NCBI RefSeq assembly: GCF_023206215.1
Contig: NZ_CP065800.1
Location: 3,844,001 to 3,908,000, forward strand
Direction: 5' to 3'
Source of the DNA: Butyrivibrio fibrisolvens
GTDB taxonomy: Bacteria; Bacillota; Clostridia; Lachnospirales; Lachnospiraceae
Length of the DNA: 64,000 bases
In this document: positions 17,104-26,402 of the stretch, one piece after another
Position numbering within the stretch: the first letter of the stretch is position 1
Layout of the letters: each line of letters starts with the position of its first letter
Made by a program: the position numbers and the translations under genes
Notes under the pieces: generated by a model
Seen by the model: the letters and a program-made list of their open reading frames with translations, nothing else
What the model was told of the DNA's origin: nothing
Database searches by the model: none

Positions 17104-17514
17104 TTAAACTTCTTCGACCTTTACTGTCACCGGCTTCCCGGAAAGTTCAACACTGATTGACAGCTTACCGCCAAGACCAGTTTTCATCTTTCCTTCACTG
17201 GAGCCATCTATGAGTACATTGTACTCTGTATTGTCCTCCATACCTAATGTGATCTGAGCATCTGCGTTACCTTCAACTATGAATGTCACACCTTTTTCGG
17301 TCTCTTTGAAGTGAGTCACTGCCGTTCCCGGAACAGATTCGTAGACAAACATATCATTTGCCTCAAGTCTTGTGATATCCTTGAACGTCTTGACCTTGAG
17401 CAAATCTCCGCCGTGCTTGAAATCTTCAAGCTTCGACTTAGATGGAAGCTCGTAGTTACCAAAGCTGATTGTACCGTCAGCTTCTGCCCGCAGCAACTGT
17501 TCTACTACAGCCAT
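17104..17514 (-). CDS. Conserved small protein of unknown function (called endosialidase in some genomes)
   Basis: A 136-residue acidic soluble protein. It begins MAVVEQLLRAEADGTISFGN and has a middle segment MFVYESVPGTAVTHF, then beta-rich repeats ending in VTVKVEEV. From memory, close relatives in Lachnospiraceae are labelled endosialidase, but no sialidase motif (Asp box or catalytic tyrosine) is visible, so that label looks unsafe. The start has AGGAGG 7 nt upstream, indicating strong translation. It lies between clpC and radA and ends at a good terminator, so it may be expressed separately. Function unknown. Confidence 0.75.
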   Translation of the reverse strand: MAVVEQLLRAEADGTISFGNYELPSKSKLEDFKHGGDLLKVKTFKDITRLEANDMFVYESVPGTAVTHFKETEKGVTFIVEGNADAQITLGMEDNTEYNVLIDGSSEGKMKTGLGGKLSISVELSGKPVTVKVEEV

Positions 17515-17657
17515 ATGGAACCTCCTATTGGTACGTTAAAAAAGTTTTTTTCAAAGTGCATTATCCCTTTTGGGTAATAACCATTATACCATACTAAAAT
17601 TCAAAATATGTTAAACATCCATGATTAACAATAAAACATTTCTAAAATCAAATCACA

Positions 17658-20237
17658 TTAAACAGTTGCAACTTTTTTGGGTCTTCCGACCTTCTTTTTA
17701 GTTTTAGCCTCTGCAGTCTTCTTGGCAGGCGTTTTCTTTGCTTTAGCCTTCTTGTTTGCAGATGACTTTGCCTTACTTGCAGCCTTTGCAGCTTTTTCTG
17801 CCTTGCTTGTAAAGACAATAGTACCATCTTTAATTCCTACAACAACTTCACTGTCACGCTTAATATTGCCTTTGAGAAGTTCTTCTGCCATCGAATCTTC
17901 GACAACTGTCTGAATAGCACGCTTAAGCGGTCTTGCGCCCATCTTCTGCTCTGAATACTTGTCAACAAGGTGCTTTTTAACAGCAGATGATATAGTAAGC
18001 TTAATATTAAGCTGCTCTTTGCATCTCTTTGCAAGAGAGGATGACAATAGTGTCACAATCTGCATCATCTCTTCATTAGAAAGCTGATGGAATACCATGA
18101 TCTCATCAATTCTATTGATGAATTCAGGTTTGAACAGACGCTTAACTTCATCCATAACGCCGCTCTTCATTGTCTCATAATCTTTCTTGGCATCAACCTT
18201 AGTATCAAAGCCAAGTCTCTTAGGAGATACAATCTTCTGGGCACCAACATTGGATGTCATAATTATGATAGTATTCTTGAAGCTTACTTTACGTCCCTTT
18301 GCATCTGTAATATGACCATCATCCAGTACCTGAAGCAGGATATTGAACACATCCGGATGTGCCTTTTCTATCTCATCAAAAAGGATTACGGAATAAGGAT
18401 TTCTTCTTACTTTCTCAGAAAGCTGACCGCCTTCATCATATCCTACATATCCTGGAGGTGATCCGATCATCTTGGACACACTATGTGGTTCCATATATTC
18501 GGACATATCTACACGGATAAGAGAGTTCTCTGATCCGAACATAGCTTCTGCAAGAGCCTTGGAAAGCTCTGTCTTACCTACACCTGTAGGTCCAAGGAAG
18601 AGGAATGACCCGATCGGTCTATTTGGATCCTGAAGGCCGACACGTCCTCTTCTTATAGCTTTTGATACTGCCTGAACAGCTTCTGCCTGACCTATTACTC
18701 TCTTATGAAGAGTAGATTCAAGTTTAAGAAGACGCTCAGATTCTTTTTCTGCAATCTTCTTAACAGGGATCTTGGTCCAAAGGGCAACAACTTCAGCTAT
18801 ATCATTAGCATCAACAGTGATCGAACCAGTCTGTTCTTTGCGCTCATTAGCAGCCTTCATCCTGTTGTACTTCTTGATAAGAAGTGCCTGCTGTCTGTTA
18901 AGCTCTCCTGCCTGTCTATAGTCTTCACTCTTAAGAGCTTCCTCAACCTGATCATCAAGATCCTTGATCTGACTATCAAGGTCACGCATTTTGGATGTAT
19001 CTCCCATTGAGTGTAGTCTCACTGCGGATGCAGCTTCATCGATAAGGTCAATAGCCTTATCAGGAAGATTTCTATCATTGATATACCTGTTGGAAAGTTC
19101 TGCAGCAGCCTTAACAGCTTCAGGAAGAATACGTACATGGTGATGCTCTTCATATTTGTAAAGTATACCATTTAAAATATTAAGAGTCTCTTCCATCGTA
19201 GGCTCTTCTACCGTTACAGGCTGAAAACGACGCTCCAATGCAGCATCTTTCTCAACATATTTCCTATACTCAGATATAGTAGTAGCACCTATTATCTGAA
19301 TCTCACCTCTTGCAAGAGATGGCTTTAAAATATTAGAAGCATCAATAGCACCTTCTGCACCACCTGCTCCGATAAGTGTATGCATCTCATCTACAAAGAG
19401 GATGATATTGCCATCTTCTGCAACTTCATGGATGACCTTCTTGATACGTTCCTCGAACTCGCCTCTATACTTAGATCCAGCGATCATACCGGATAAATCA
19501 AGAGTAAGAAGACGCTTATTCTGAACTGTAAACGGAACATCACCGGATACGATACTCTGCGCAAGACCTTCAACAACTGCAGTCTTACCTACTCCGGGTT
19601 CTCCTATCAGACACGGATTGTTCTTGGTCCTTCTGGACAAAATCTGAACAACACGTTTGATCTCAGACTCACGTCCGATAACAGGATCGAGCTTACCTGC
19701 AGCTGCAAGTGCTGTAAGATCACGGCTGTACTGCGCAAGAGCACTTCCTTTCTTACGACCTGACTGGCGCTTTCCAAGATCTTCTTTGACAAGATTAGGA
19801 TCTTCGCCCATAGCTGCAAGAGTCTCTGCATAGAGCTTCTGAACCGGAACATTAAGAGTAGAGATAAGTCTGACAGCTACATTCTCGCCATCCTTGATAA
19901 GAGCCAGAAGGATATGCTCTGTTCCTGTCTTGGACGCACGGAATCTGTCCGCCTGACGGTGAGCTTCATTAAGGACCTGCTGTGCTCTTGGTGAAAAACC
20001 GTCACGGTCCATAGTAGTAACACTTCCATCCTGGACTATAAGATCTTTGACAAGATCCATGAGACGTTTTTCATCTATTCCATTATCTATTAAAATTCTG
20101 GATGCGACACTTCCTTCTTCTCTGATAAGACCGAGCAATATATGCTCCGTTCCCACATAGTTCAGTTTCAGACTTCTTGAAGCCTTGCGAGCTGTTTTAA
20201 GCGCGTTTTCGGCTTTATCTGTAAACTGTGAATTCAT
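17658..20237 (-). CDS. clpC: ATP-dependent Clp protease ATPase subunit ClpC
   Basis: A ring-forming AAA+ unfoldase that feeds ClpP. The protein (859 residues) has two N-terminal Clp repeats (about 3-145), a first AAA domain with Walker A GEPGVGKT (212-219), a coiled middle domain with the UVR-like segment around 430-460, and a second AAA domain with GPTGVGKT (549-556). The start at 20237 ([10 protein letters not shown]) is chosen over a longer frame because it matches the family; AGGAGG lies 12 nt upstream. The last 48 residues are an unusual Lys/Ala-rich tail with GRPKK. No ctsR-mcsAB genes accompany it; a GntR gene precedes it. Confidence 0.96.
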   Translation of the reverse strand: MNSQFTDKAENALKTARKASRSLKLNYVGTEHILLGLIREEGSVASRILIDNGIDEKRLMDLVKDLIVQDGSVTTMDRDGFSPRAQQVLNEAHRQADRFRASKTGTEHILLALIKDGENVAVRLISTLNVPVQKLYAETLAAMGEDPNLVKEDLGKRQSGRKKGSALAQYSRDLTALAAAGKLDPVIGRESEIKRVVQILSRRTKNNPCLIGEPGVGKTAVVEGLAQSIVSGDVPFTVQNKRLLTLDLSGMIAGSKYRGEFEERIKKVIHEVAEDGNIILFVDEMHTLIGAGGAEGAIDASNILKPSLARGEIQIIGATTISEYRKYVEKDAALERRFQPVTVEEPTMEETLNILNGILYKYEEHHHVRILPEAVKAAAELSNRYINDRNLPDKAIDLIDEAASAVRLHSMGDTSKMRDLDSQIKDLDDQVEEALKSEDYRQAGELNRQQALLIKKYNRMKAANERKEQTGSITVDANDIAEVVALWTKIPVKKIAEKESERLLKLESTLHKRVIGQAEAVQAVSKAIRRGRVGLQDPNRPIGSFLFLGPTGVGKTELSKALAEAMFGSENSLIRVDMSEYMEPHSVSKMIGSPPGYVGYDEGGQLSEKVRRNPYSVILFDEIEKAHPDVFNILLQVLDDGHITDAKGRKVSFKNTIIIMTSNVGAQKIVSPKRLGFDTKVDAKKDYETMKSGVMDEVKRLFKPEFINRIDEIMVFHQLSNEEMMQIVTLLSSSLAKRCKEQLNIKLTISSAVKKHLVDKYSEQKMGARPLKRAIQTVVEDSMAEELLKGNIKRDSEVVVGIKDGTIVFTSKAEKAAKAASKAKSSANKKAKAKKTPAKKTAEAKTKKKVGRPKKVATV

Positions 20238-20278
20238 ATATTTACATTCCCTCCTGCTCTTTATTTTTTGAATCAAAA

Positions 20279-20313
20279 AGAAAAAAGACTTCTTGAATAC
20301 ATCTTAAGAAATC
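20279..20313 (-). terminator. Intrinsic terminator in front of clpC
   Basis: On the minus strand GATTTCTT pairs with AAGAAGTC (one wobble) around an 11-nt loop and is followed by TTTTTTC. It lies between the GntR stop and the clpC ribosome site. Confidence 0.65.
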
Positions 20314-20357
20314 CGCTCAAACTGTAGATTTCGAAAGACAATGATTCAGTAGTCTGA

Positions 20358-20732
20358 TCAGATTCCGCTGTAATCATCGTAAATCTGATCTATAAGATTA
20401 TGAATCTCATTTCTTGATATATTCTTGCATAGAGCTCTTGCCAAAACGACTTCAAGCCCTTGCTTGGCTTCTTCAAGTGCCTGCAGCTTATCTATATCCA
20501 CTGCTATCACAGCACCTTTTCTACGGTCAATCTTAACAAAGCCTTCCCTTTGCAATATCGAATAAGCTTTATTGACCGTATGCATATTAATACCAATTGC
20601 TTCTGCAAGTGTTCTCACACTTGGAAGCTGCTCTCCTTCATGAAACTGTGAAGTAGCTATACCTAGTATGATCTGATTGCAAAGCTGAAGATATATGGCA
20701 TCATCACTGTTAAAATCAATTTCTATAGTCAT
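20358..20732 (-). CDS. GntR-family regulator, YtrA type
   Basis: A short 124-residue regulator of the YtrA subfamily: a winged helix-turn-helix (IYLQLCNQIILGI, then LPSVRTLAEAIGINMHTVNKAY) with only a short C-terminal dimer helix. The start at 20732 (MTIEIDFNSD) fits the family and has GAGG 7 nt upstream; longer frames have no ribosome site. Its usual partner, an ABC exporter, is absent. An inverted repeat overlapping its promoter (20781-20805) suggests autoregulation. clpC lies downstream on the same strand, past a terminator, so control of clpC is possible but unproven. Confidence 0.9.
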   Translation of the reverse strand: MTIEIDFNSDDAIYLQLCNQIILGIATSQFHEGEQLPSVRTLAEAIGINMHTVNKAYSILQREGFVKIDRRKGAVIAVDIDKLQALEEAKQGLEVVLARALCKNISRNEIHNLIDQIYDDYSGI

Positions 20733-20738
20733 ATTTAA

Positions 20739-20770
20739 CCTCATGTCGCGAGCAAAGCGAGCGGCTAATG
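20739..20770. repeat. Short dispersed repeat overlapping the gntR ribosome site
   Basis: CCTCATGTCGCGAGCAAAGC continuing to GAGCGGCT. The same element, inverted and with about four differences in 26, lies at 33939-33970 before metN. Its complement supplies the GAGG used by gntR. Confidence 0.6.
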
Positions 20771-20780
20771 TTTCTAAACC

Positions 20781-20822
20781 ACTGTTATATAAATGGTATA
20801 ACAGTAGCTGTATTGGTGTCAA
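20781..20822 (-). promoter_or_regulatory. gntR promoter with operator-like inverted repeat
   Basis: TTGACA (plus-strand complement at 20817-20822), 16-bp spacer, TATACC on the minus strand. ACTGTTATA and TATAACAGT form a 9-bp perfect inverted repeat with 7 nt between (20781-20805), covering the -10. This is the expected layout of an autoregulated GntR gene. Confidence 0.65.
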
Positions 20823-20964
20823 TAAATATGACTGGAAGTTTTATTAAGCTTTTATTAAATATCGGATCATGTCATCCATATAACAAGACCATTTACAGTC
20901 CAATTTTGAGAACTTCCATCTTAAGACTTCAGATAGGTACCATTTTTCCAACAATCAAAAAAGT

Positions 20965-21008
20965 ATAAAAAACCGGATTGAAAGTCATTGTTCAATCCGG
21001 TTTTCTAA
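20965..21008. terminator. Intrinsic terminator of the SH3 protein gene
   Basis: AAAACCGGATTGAA and TTCAATCCGGTTTT pair perfectly over 14 bp with an 8-nt loop. T-rich flanks exist on both strands. It lies about 145 bp after the stop at 21152. The rest of 20823-21151 shows no further signal. Confidence 0.85.
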
Positions 21009-21151
21009 ACTATAGTAAACGTCTTTGGAATTTATCTTATGTCACCTATCAGATACTAATCTGAATATGAAGTCCAGAAATTTCAAACAGTTTTGTTGAT
21101 AAACCCCTCTGATGACCAAAACAGTCAAACATTATAATCCGTTTATTATAA

Positions 21152-22594
21152 TCAACGTCTTTTTCCGTCATTATCGTTGTCAAGATCAAGGAACTCGAAC
21201 TCAAAATCATCATCATCTGCAAAATTTCTTGATTTACGAGGAGTCGGTCTTGAGTCTCTCTCAGGTCTTACTGTAGAGCCATTAACAGCAGAGCCTCTTC
21301 CGTTATCAGGAGCAGGTTCTTCTTCAGGATAGTCTTCAGGATAGCCATCCTCCGGATAACCGTCTTCATGATAACCATCTTCAGGATAGCCATCTTCATA
21401 ACCTTCATCATATCCATCATTCTTCTTGGATCTTAGCTTTTCAAAAAAACCTGCCTTACGTGGTCTTGGCTCTTCATCGTACTGCATATTATCATCTTCG
21501 TAATTGCCGCCTTCATCATCATAATAAAGAAGGTTTCTAAGTCTGATGAACAGGAATATAACAGCTCCTGCAAGGACTATTACAAGAACGATAAGGATTA
21601 TATCAAGAAGACCAAAGGCTTTCTGAGTTCCATGTGTCTGGATATAATCGTTGGCTGCAAGTATGCCTTCAACGCTGTACTTTACAGGACTGCCATCAGT
21701 ATTCTTAACAAGCTGATATGTTCCGTCAGTATCGATAAAAACATAATAAGAATCACTAGATGTAGTTGCTACTATAGCATTACCTGTATTGGTCTGTTCC
21801 TGAGCAGGCTCAGTAGTCTCCTGAGTATCTGTGCCCTCGGTATTATCAGGATTCTCCGGATTCTCCGGGTTCTCAGTATTCTCGCCGCCATCAGTCTGTT
21901 CACCTGTATCTCCTGTCTGATCTGCAGGTGTAGCAGCACCAAGCTGTACGAGATCTGCACGGATAAAGCCCTGAACGCCATTTGAAAGAGTGATATAGTA
22001 CCACTGCTTACCTGCAGAATCATTGGCTGTACCTGTTATAGTTACAACATCTCCGCTTGCAACACTTCCTGCTACAGAATATGCTGTACCGGCGCCTGAA
22101 CGTACATTAGCCTTACTTGTTGTTACAGTTGCAGATGTAGAATCCATAGCTGTAACCTGTGTATCAGGAAGATCTACCGTTGTCTGTGTATCCTGTGCCG
22201 TGGTTGTTTCGGTATTAGTTGTAGTATTAGCATCTGTAGAAGGTGTAGTCTCAGTTGTTGTAGTAGTATTTGTAGTATCTACCTCCTGAGGCTCTCCCTT
22301 AGTAACAAGATCTCCTCTTACATAACCTGTACCGCCTACTACATTGACCTTGTACCAAACCTGGCCATTTGCATCTGTAACTTCAGAAAGAATCTGAACC
22401 TGATCTCCGCTCTTAAGACTTCCTACTACTTCACTAGAAGTGTCAGTATTAGAACGCACCTTTGCAGATGAAGCCGTAACTGTTGCATAAGTTACAGTCT
22501 CAGCGCTTGCAATATATCGGCCTCCAAATACCAGAGTAATGATAGTTGCAAACACAACTACCAATGCGGTTATTCTCCCACGATTTTTTTCCAT
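21152..22594 (-). CDS. Membrane protein with two bacterial SH3 domains
   Basis: A 480-residue protein. An N-terminal membrane anchor or signal (TALVVVFATIITLVFGGRYI) is followed by two SH3b domains (about 37-100 and 150-220), each with the AKVRS or ANVRS start and a GYVRGDL or GFIRADL end, typical of cell-wall binding. A Thr/Asn/Glu/Gln-rich linker leads to a second membrane segment (LLDIILIVLVIVLAGAVIFL, about 320-340). The tail is charged and intracellular, with tandem EDGYPEDGY-like repeats. It probably senses or binds the wall and signals or anchors inside. purD lies 47 bp upstream on the same strand. Function unknown. Confidence 0.8.
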   Translation of the reverse strand: MEKNRGRITALVVVFATIITLVFGGRYIASAETVTYATVTASSAKVRSNTDTSSEVVGSLKSGDQVQILSEVTDANGQVWYKVNVVGGTGYVRGDLVTKGEPQEVDTTNTTTTTETTPSTDANTTTNTETTTAQDTQTTVDLPDTQVTAMDSTSATVTTSKANVRSGAGTAYSVAGSVASGDVVTITGTANDSAGKQWYYITLSNGVQGFIRADLVQLGAATPADQTGDTGEQTDGGENTENPENPENPDNTEGTDTQETTEPAQEQTNTGNAIVATTSSDSYYVFIDTDGTYQLVKNTDGSPVKYSVEGILAANDYIQTHGTQKAFGLLDIILIVLVIVLAGAVIFLFIRLRNLLYYDDEGGNYEDDNMQYDEEPRPRKAGFFEKLRSKKNDGYDEGYEDGYPEDGYHEDGYPEDGYPEDYPEEEPAPDNGRGSAVNGSTVRPERDSRPTPRKSRNFADDDDFEFEFLDLDNDNDGKRR

Positions 22595-22640
22595 AGTTTA
22601 CCTCTTTCTTTCTGCCGGATACATAAGGCCCAAGAAGTAT

Positions 22641-23918
22641 TCAGATCTCATCAAGTGCCTTACCGATGTCGTGACGCATATATTTACCATCGAAACTTAC
22701 CAGCTCTGTAAGCTTATATGCGTTTTCTCTGGCTTCTTTAAGTGTATTTCCCTTAGCTGTAATACCAAGCACCCGGCCCCCATTTGTTACAACATTACCA
22801 TGTTCATCGAACTTAGTTCCTGCATGGAAGCAGTACCCATCTTCAATCTCATCGAATGCTTCAAGTCCTGAAATAACTTTACCCTTTTCATATTTGACAG
22901 GATATCCTTCTGAAGCAAGTACAACACAAACGGCTGCTTTGTCTTCAAATTCAAGATCTATCTTGTCAAGAGTGCCATCTATTACAGCATTCATGACATC
23001 TATTATATCAGTTTTCATACGAGGAAGTACAACCTGAGTTTCAGGATCGCCAAATCTTGTATTGTACTCTACGACCTTTGGTCCTTCTGAAGTCATCATA
23101 AGGCCAAAATACAAAACGCCTTTGAATTCTCTTCCTTCTGCCGCCATAGCATCAACTGTCTTCTGATATATAGTTTCGCAAGCGATCTTATTGATCTCAT
23201 CTGTGTAAAAAGGACTTGGAGAGAATGTTCCCATTCCGCCTGTATTAAGACCGGTATCTCCGTCTCCGGCTCTCTTATGATCCTGAGAAGAGCTCATAAG
23301 CTTGTAATGTTTTCCATCAACAAATGCAAGAACAGATACTTCTCTTCCTGTCATGAATTCTTCGATGACCATCTCATTGCCGGCGCTTCCGAACTTCTTA
23401 TCAAGCATTATCTCATCAACGCCTGATATAGCATCTTCAAGACTCTGGCATATAAGAACACCCTTACCAAGCGCAAGTCCGTCTGCTTTAAGTACAATAG
23501 GGAATTTTGCATTAGTTCTAAGATATTCTTTTGCCTTGTCGGCATCAGTAAATGTCTCATAAGAAGCTGTAGGGATACCATACTTCTTCATAAGATCTTT
23601 GGAAAAAGCTTTACTGCCTTCAATAATAGCCGCATTCTTCCTTGTGCCGAATACTCTAAGTCCCTTTTCTTCAAGGGCATCTACAATACCTGCGCAAAGC
23701 GGATCGTCCTGACTGCATACAACAAGATCTACACCATTATCCTTGGCAAATTCTCCAATCTTGTCAAACTCCATAACTCCAAAAGGAACGCACTCTGCAA
23801 GTTTTGCAATACCTGCATTACCAGGTGCACAATAAATCTTATCAACATGTTTGCTTCTGGAAATTGCCTCGACCATCGCATGTTCGCGGCCGCCCCCACC
23901 GACTACCAGGACTTTCAT
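22641..23918 (-). CDS. purD: Phosphoribosylamine-glycine ligase
   Basis: Second step of purine synthesis: joins phosphoribosylamine and glycine using ATP (ATP-grasp fold, 425 residues). Diagnostic segments: MKVLVVGGGGREHAMV at the start, the ATP-grasp region FPIVLKADGLALGKGV, then GDGDTGLNTGGMGTFSPSPF, and EYNTRFGDPETQVVLP near residue 290. The gene follows purN on the same strand after 177 bp, a gap with a perfect hairpin at 24036-24066. It starts with ATG at 23918 with GGAG upstream. Confidence 0.97.
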   Translation of the reverse strand: MKVLVVGGGGREHAMVEAISRSKHVDKIYCAPGNAGIAKLAECVPFGVMEFDKIGEFAKDNGVDLVVCSQDDPLCAGIVDALEEKGLRVFGTRKNAAIIEGSKAFSKDLMKKYGIPTASYETFTDADKAKEYLRTNAKFPIVLKADGLALGKGVLICQSLEDAISGVDEIMLDKKFGSAGNEMVIEEFMTGREVSVLAFVDGKHYKLMSSSQDHKRAGDGDTGLNTGGMGTFSPSPFYTDEINKIACETIYQKTVDAMAAEGREFKGVLYFGLMMTSEGPKVVEYNTRFGDPETQVVLPRMKTDIIDVMNAVIDGTLDKIDLEFEDKAAVCVVLASEGYPVKYEKGKVISGLEAFDEIEDGYCFHAGTKFDEHGNVVTNGGRVLGITAKGNTLKEARENAYKLTELVSFDGKYMRHDIGKALDEI

Positions 23919-24035
23919 TAGAATCTCCTCCGATTGCTCAAATCAATTATATCCGTGATCTTGGCATATTACAATGCCAATTCGTGCTATTAATGCACTA
24001 AACATCACATTTTATGCTATTTTGTATCATATGAC

Positions 24036-24066
24036 GCAGGTGTCAAACACTATCTTTGACACCTGC
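24036..24066. repeat. Perfect hairpin between purN and purD
   Basis: GCAGGTGTCAAA and TTTGACACCTGC pair over 12 bp with a 7-nt loop, 30 bp after the purN stop. No T-run follows, so it may slow or process the transcript rather than end it. A degenerate relative lies at 25809-25835 and a third core copy at 15172. Confidence 0.7.
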
Positions 24067-24095
24067 ATCATTATATATCTTTAATAAATTAAATA

Positions 24096-24740
24096 TCATA
24101 ATCCCATAGGATCATATTCATCTATGATCACCTTGCGATCTTCAACTTTGATCTTGCCTTGAGCGATAAGATTAATAGCCATAGGCATGATCTTCCATTC
24201 TGCCTGCTCCATTACACGCCTTTGGAGAACTTCAGGTGTATCCCCCTGTTCTACCATTACAGGCTTCTGCAAGATGATAGGACCTGTATCAGTTCCTTCA
24301 TCCACGAAATGAACTGTCGCACCAGTAACTCTTACTCCTCTTTCCAGAACCTTCTCGTGTACATGAAGTCCATAATAGCCCTGTCCGCAGAAAGATGGGA
24401 TAAGAGCAGGATGGATATTGATGATCCTGTTAGGGAATGCTCTTACTATTTCTTTTGGTATAACAACCATGCAGCCTGCAAGTACAACAAGATCAGGCTC
24501 TGCCTCTTTAAGTGTAGCAAGAAAGTCCTTGTTGAAATCATCCCTTGAAGGATACTCCTTGGGAGATTTGCATACAGCTTTAATTCCTGCTTTTTTTGCT
24601 CTTTCAAGAGCATAGGCATTGGGATTATTGGAGAACACTAATACGATCTGTGTATCCTTTATTATCCCTGATTCTATACCATCAATTATGGCTTGAAGAT
24701 TTGTTCCTCCGCCTGATACACATACTGCAATTTTTAGCAT
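24096..24740 (-). CDS. purN: Phosphoribosylglycinamide formyltransferase
   Basis: Third step of purine synthesis: transfers a formyl group from 10-formyltetrahydrofolate to GAR. The 214-residue protein starts MLKIAVCVSGGGTNLQAIID and contains the catalytic region with RIINIHPALIPSFCGQGYYG, followed by GATVHFVDEGTDTGPIILQ; the conserved Asn-x-His and Asp pairs are visible. It overlaps the end of purM by 7 bases, so translation is coupled. Family assignment is firm. Confidence 0.96.
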   Translation of the reverse strand: MLKIAVCVSGGGTNLQAIIDGIESGIIKDTQIVLVFSNNPNAYALERAKKAGIKAVCKSPKEYPSRDDFNKDFLATLKEAEPDLVVLAGCMVVIPKEIVRAFPNRIINIHPALIPSFCGQGYYGLHVHEKVLERGVRVTGATVHFVDEGTDTGPIILQKPVMVEQGDTPEVLQRRVMEQAEWKIMPMAINLIAQGKIKVEDRKVIIDEYDPMGL

Positions 24741-25765
24741 AATGTAACACCCTTTTCACCATCTTCGATCTTGCCGACAACATAAGGTGTTTCACCTGAT
24801 GCCTTAACAGCTTCAAGAGTCTTATCTACATCCGCAGGATCAACACAAAGAACCATTCCAAGACCCATATTATATGTGTTGTACATCATCTGATCATCAA
24901 TCTGACCCTTTTTCTGCATAAGCTTGAAAATAGCAGGAACCTCATAGCTGTTTTTCTCAATGACTGCTCTCTTACCTTCAGGAAGCATACGAGGAACGTT
25001 CTCATAGAATCCGCCACCTGTAATATGACTGCAGCCCTTAACTTTAACGCCTGCATTCTTGACAGATTTCATCATGTGGACATAGATACGTGTAGGTTCG
25101 ATAAGAGCTTCGCCAAGAGTCTTGCCAAGTTCATCATAATAAGTACCTAGGCTTTCCTTGGTCATATCGAATATCTTACGGACAAGTGAGAATCCATTAG
25201 AATGAACGCCGCTGGAAGCAACTCCAATAAGAACATCACCGGCCTTAATAGTACTTCCGTCTATAAGATCCTTCTTCTCACAAACACCTACTGAGAATCC
25301 TGCAAGATCATACTCATCTTCAGGCATAAGACCCGGGTGCTCAGCTGTCTCACCACCTACAAGGGCGCAATCAGATAATTTGCATCCCTCTGCAACGCCC
25401 TTAACTATTGTAGCGATCTTTTCAGGATAGTTCTTACCGCAAGCAATATAATCCAGGAAAAAGAGTGGCTCGCCGCCTGCACAGGCAACATCATTTACGC
25501 ACATGGCAACACAATCTATACCAACAGTATCATGTTTATCCAAAAGGAATGCTAACTTGATCTTAGTACCAACGCCATCTGTACCTGACAGAAGAACCGG
25601 ATCCTCCATGTTCTTGATAGCAGAAAGATCAAATGCTCCGGAGAATCCTCCGATGCCTCCCATAACCTCAGGACGTGTTGTCTGCTTAACATACTTTTTC
25701 ATTAACTCTACAGACTCATATCCAGCCTCAATGTCTACGCCTGCATTCTTGTAATTCAGTGCCAC
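24734..25765 (-). CDS. purM: Phosphoribosylformylglycinamidine cyclo-ligase
   Basis: Fifth step of purine synthesis: closes the imidazole ring to make AIR. The 343 residues include the AIRS signature segments LLSGTDGVGTKIKLAF, VNDVACAGGEPLFFLDYIAC and HITGGGFYENVPRML. The start codon is GTG at 25765 (plus-strand CAC), with AGGAGG 8 nt upstream. Together with purN it forms an overlapping pair; purE lies 103 bp upstream. Substrate comes from PurL, encoded 20 kb away in the same window. Confidence 0.96.
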   Translation of the reverse strand: MALNYKNAGVDIEAGYESVELMKKYVKQTTRPEVMGGIGGFSGAFDLSAIKNMEDPVLLSGTDGVGTKIKLAFLLDKHDTVGIDCVAMCVNDVACAGGEPLFFLDYIACGKNYPEKIATIVKGVAEGCKLSDCALVGGETAEHPGLMPEDEYDLAGFSVGVCEKKDLIDGSTIKAGDVLIGVASSGVHSNGFSLVRKIFDMTKESLGTYYDELGKTLGEALIEPTRIYVHMMKSVKNAGVKVKGCSHITGGGFYENVPRMLPEGKRAVIEKNSYEVPAIFKLMQKKGQIDDQMMYNTYNMGLGMVLCVDPADVDKTLEAVKASGETPYVVGKIEDGEKGVTLC

Positions 25766-25868
25766 TTCTTGTTCCTCCTAAAATATACCTTTTATAAATA
25801 ATAATGAAGCAGGTGTCAAAAGAACTATTTGAACCTTACATCATAATAATTATCACCCATTGATCAGA

Positions 25869-26375
25869 TCAATTAGAATAATTCTTGTATCCAACCTTAG
25901 AAAGTTTCTCGTCTTTGGCTACAACGCTTTCTTTCAAAGAAGCTGAGTATTCTTTTAACTTCTTAAGAAGCTCAGGATCACTTGTAGCAAGTATCTTAGC
26001 TGCAAGGATTCCTGCATTGGTGCCTCCGTTTATTGCAACTGTAGCTACCGGAATGCCTGTTGGCATCTGAACGATAGAGTAGAGCGAATCACGTCCGCCA
26101 AGAGATGTTGTATGCATAGGGATTCCAATTACAGGAAGCGGAAAAATAGCCGCACACATACCCGGAAGATGAGCTGCCATACCAGCACCGGCTATGATAA
26201 CCTTATATCCCTTCTCCTCAGCGCTGTTTGCATAATCAAAAAACTCCTGAGGTTCTCTGTGTGCAGATATGATATGCATCTCATAAGTAATACCGAGCTG
26301 CTCCAAAATATCCGCTGCTTTAGCCATGACCGGCATATCAGAATCCGATCCCATTACAATTCCAACCTGTGCCAT
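25869..26375 (-). CDS. purE: N5-carboxyaminoimidazole ribonucleotide mutase
   Basis: Moves the carboxyl group in the class I purine pathway (N5-CAIR to CAIR). The 168-residue protein has the PurE active-site loops: VGIVMGSDSDMPVMAKAA, IISAHREP and GAGMAAHLPG. A PurK partner is not in the window. The start has AGGAG 9 nt upstream. The gene sits 28 bp after the DUF6142-like membrane gene, so it may be the downstream gene of one transcript running from pyrE or the small membrane genes. Confidence 0.95.
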   Translation of the reverse strand: MAQVGIVMGSDSDMPVMAKAADILEQLGITYEMHIISAHREPQEFFDYANSAEEKGYKVIIAGAGMAAHLPGMCAAIFPLPVIGIPMHTTSLGGRDSLYSIVQMPTGIPVATVAINGGTNAGILAAKILATSDPELLKKLKEYSASLKESVVAKDEKLSKVGYKNYSN

Positions 26376-26402
26376 CTGTACTGCTCCTTAAAAATATTAT
26401 TC

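Noticed and set aside
17104..17514. True endosialidase
   Set aside because: No sialidase catalytic residues or Asp boxes; the name seems to have spread by similarity alone.
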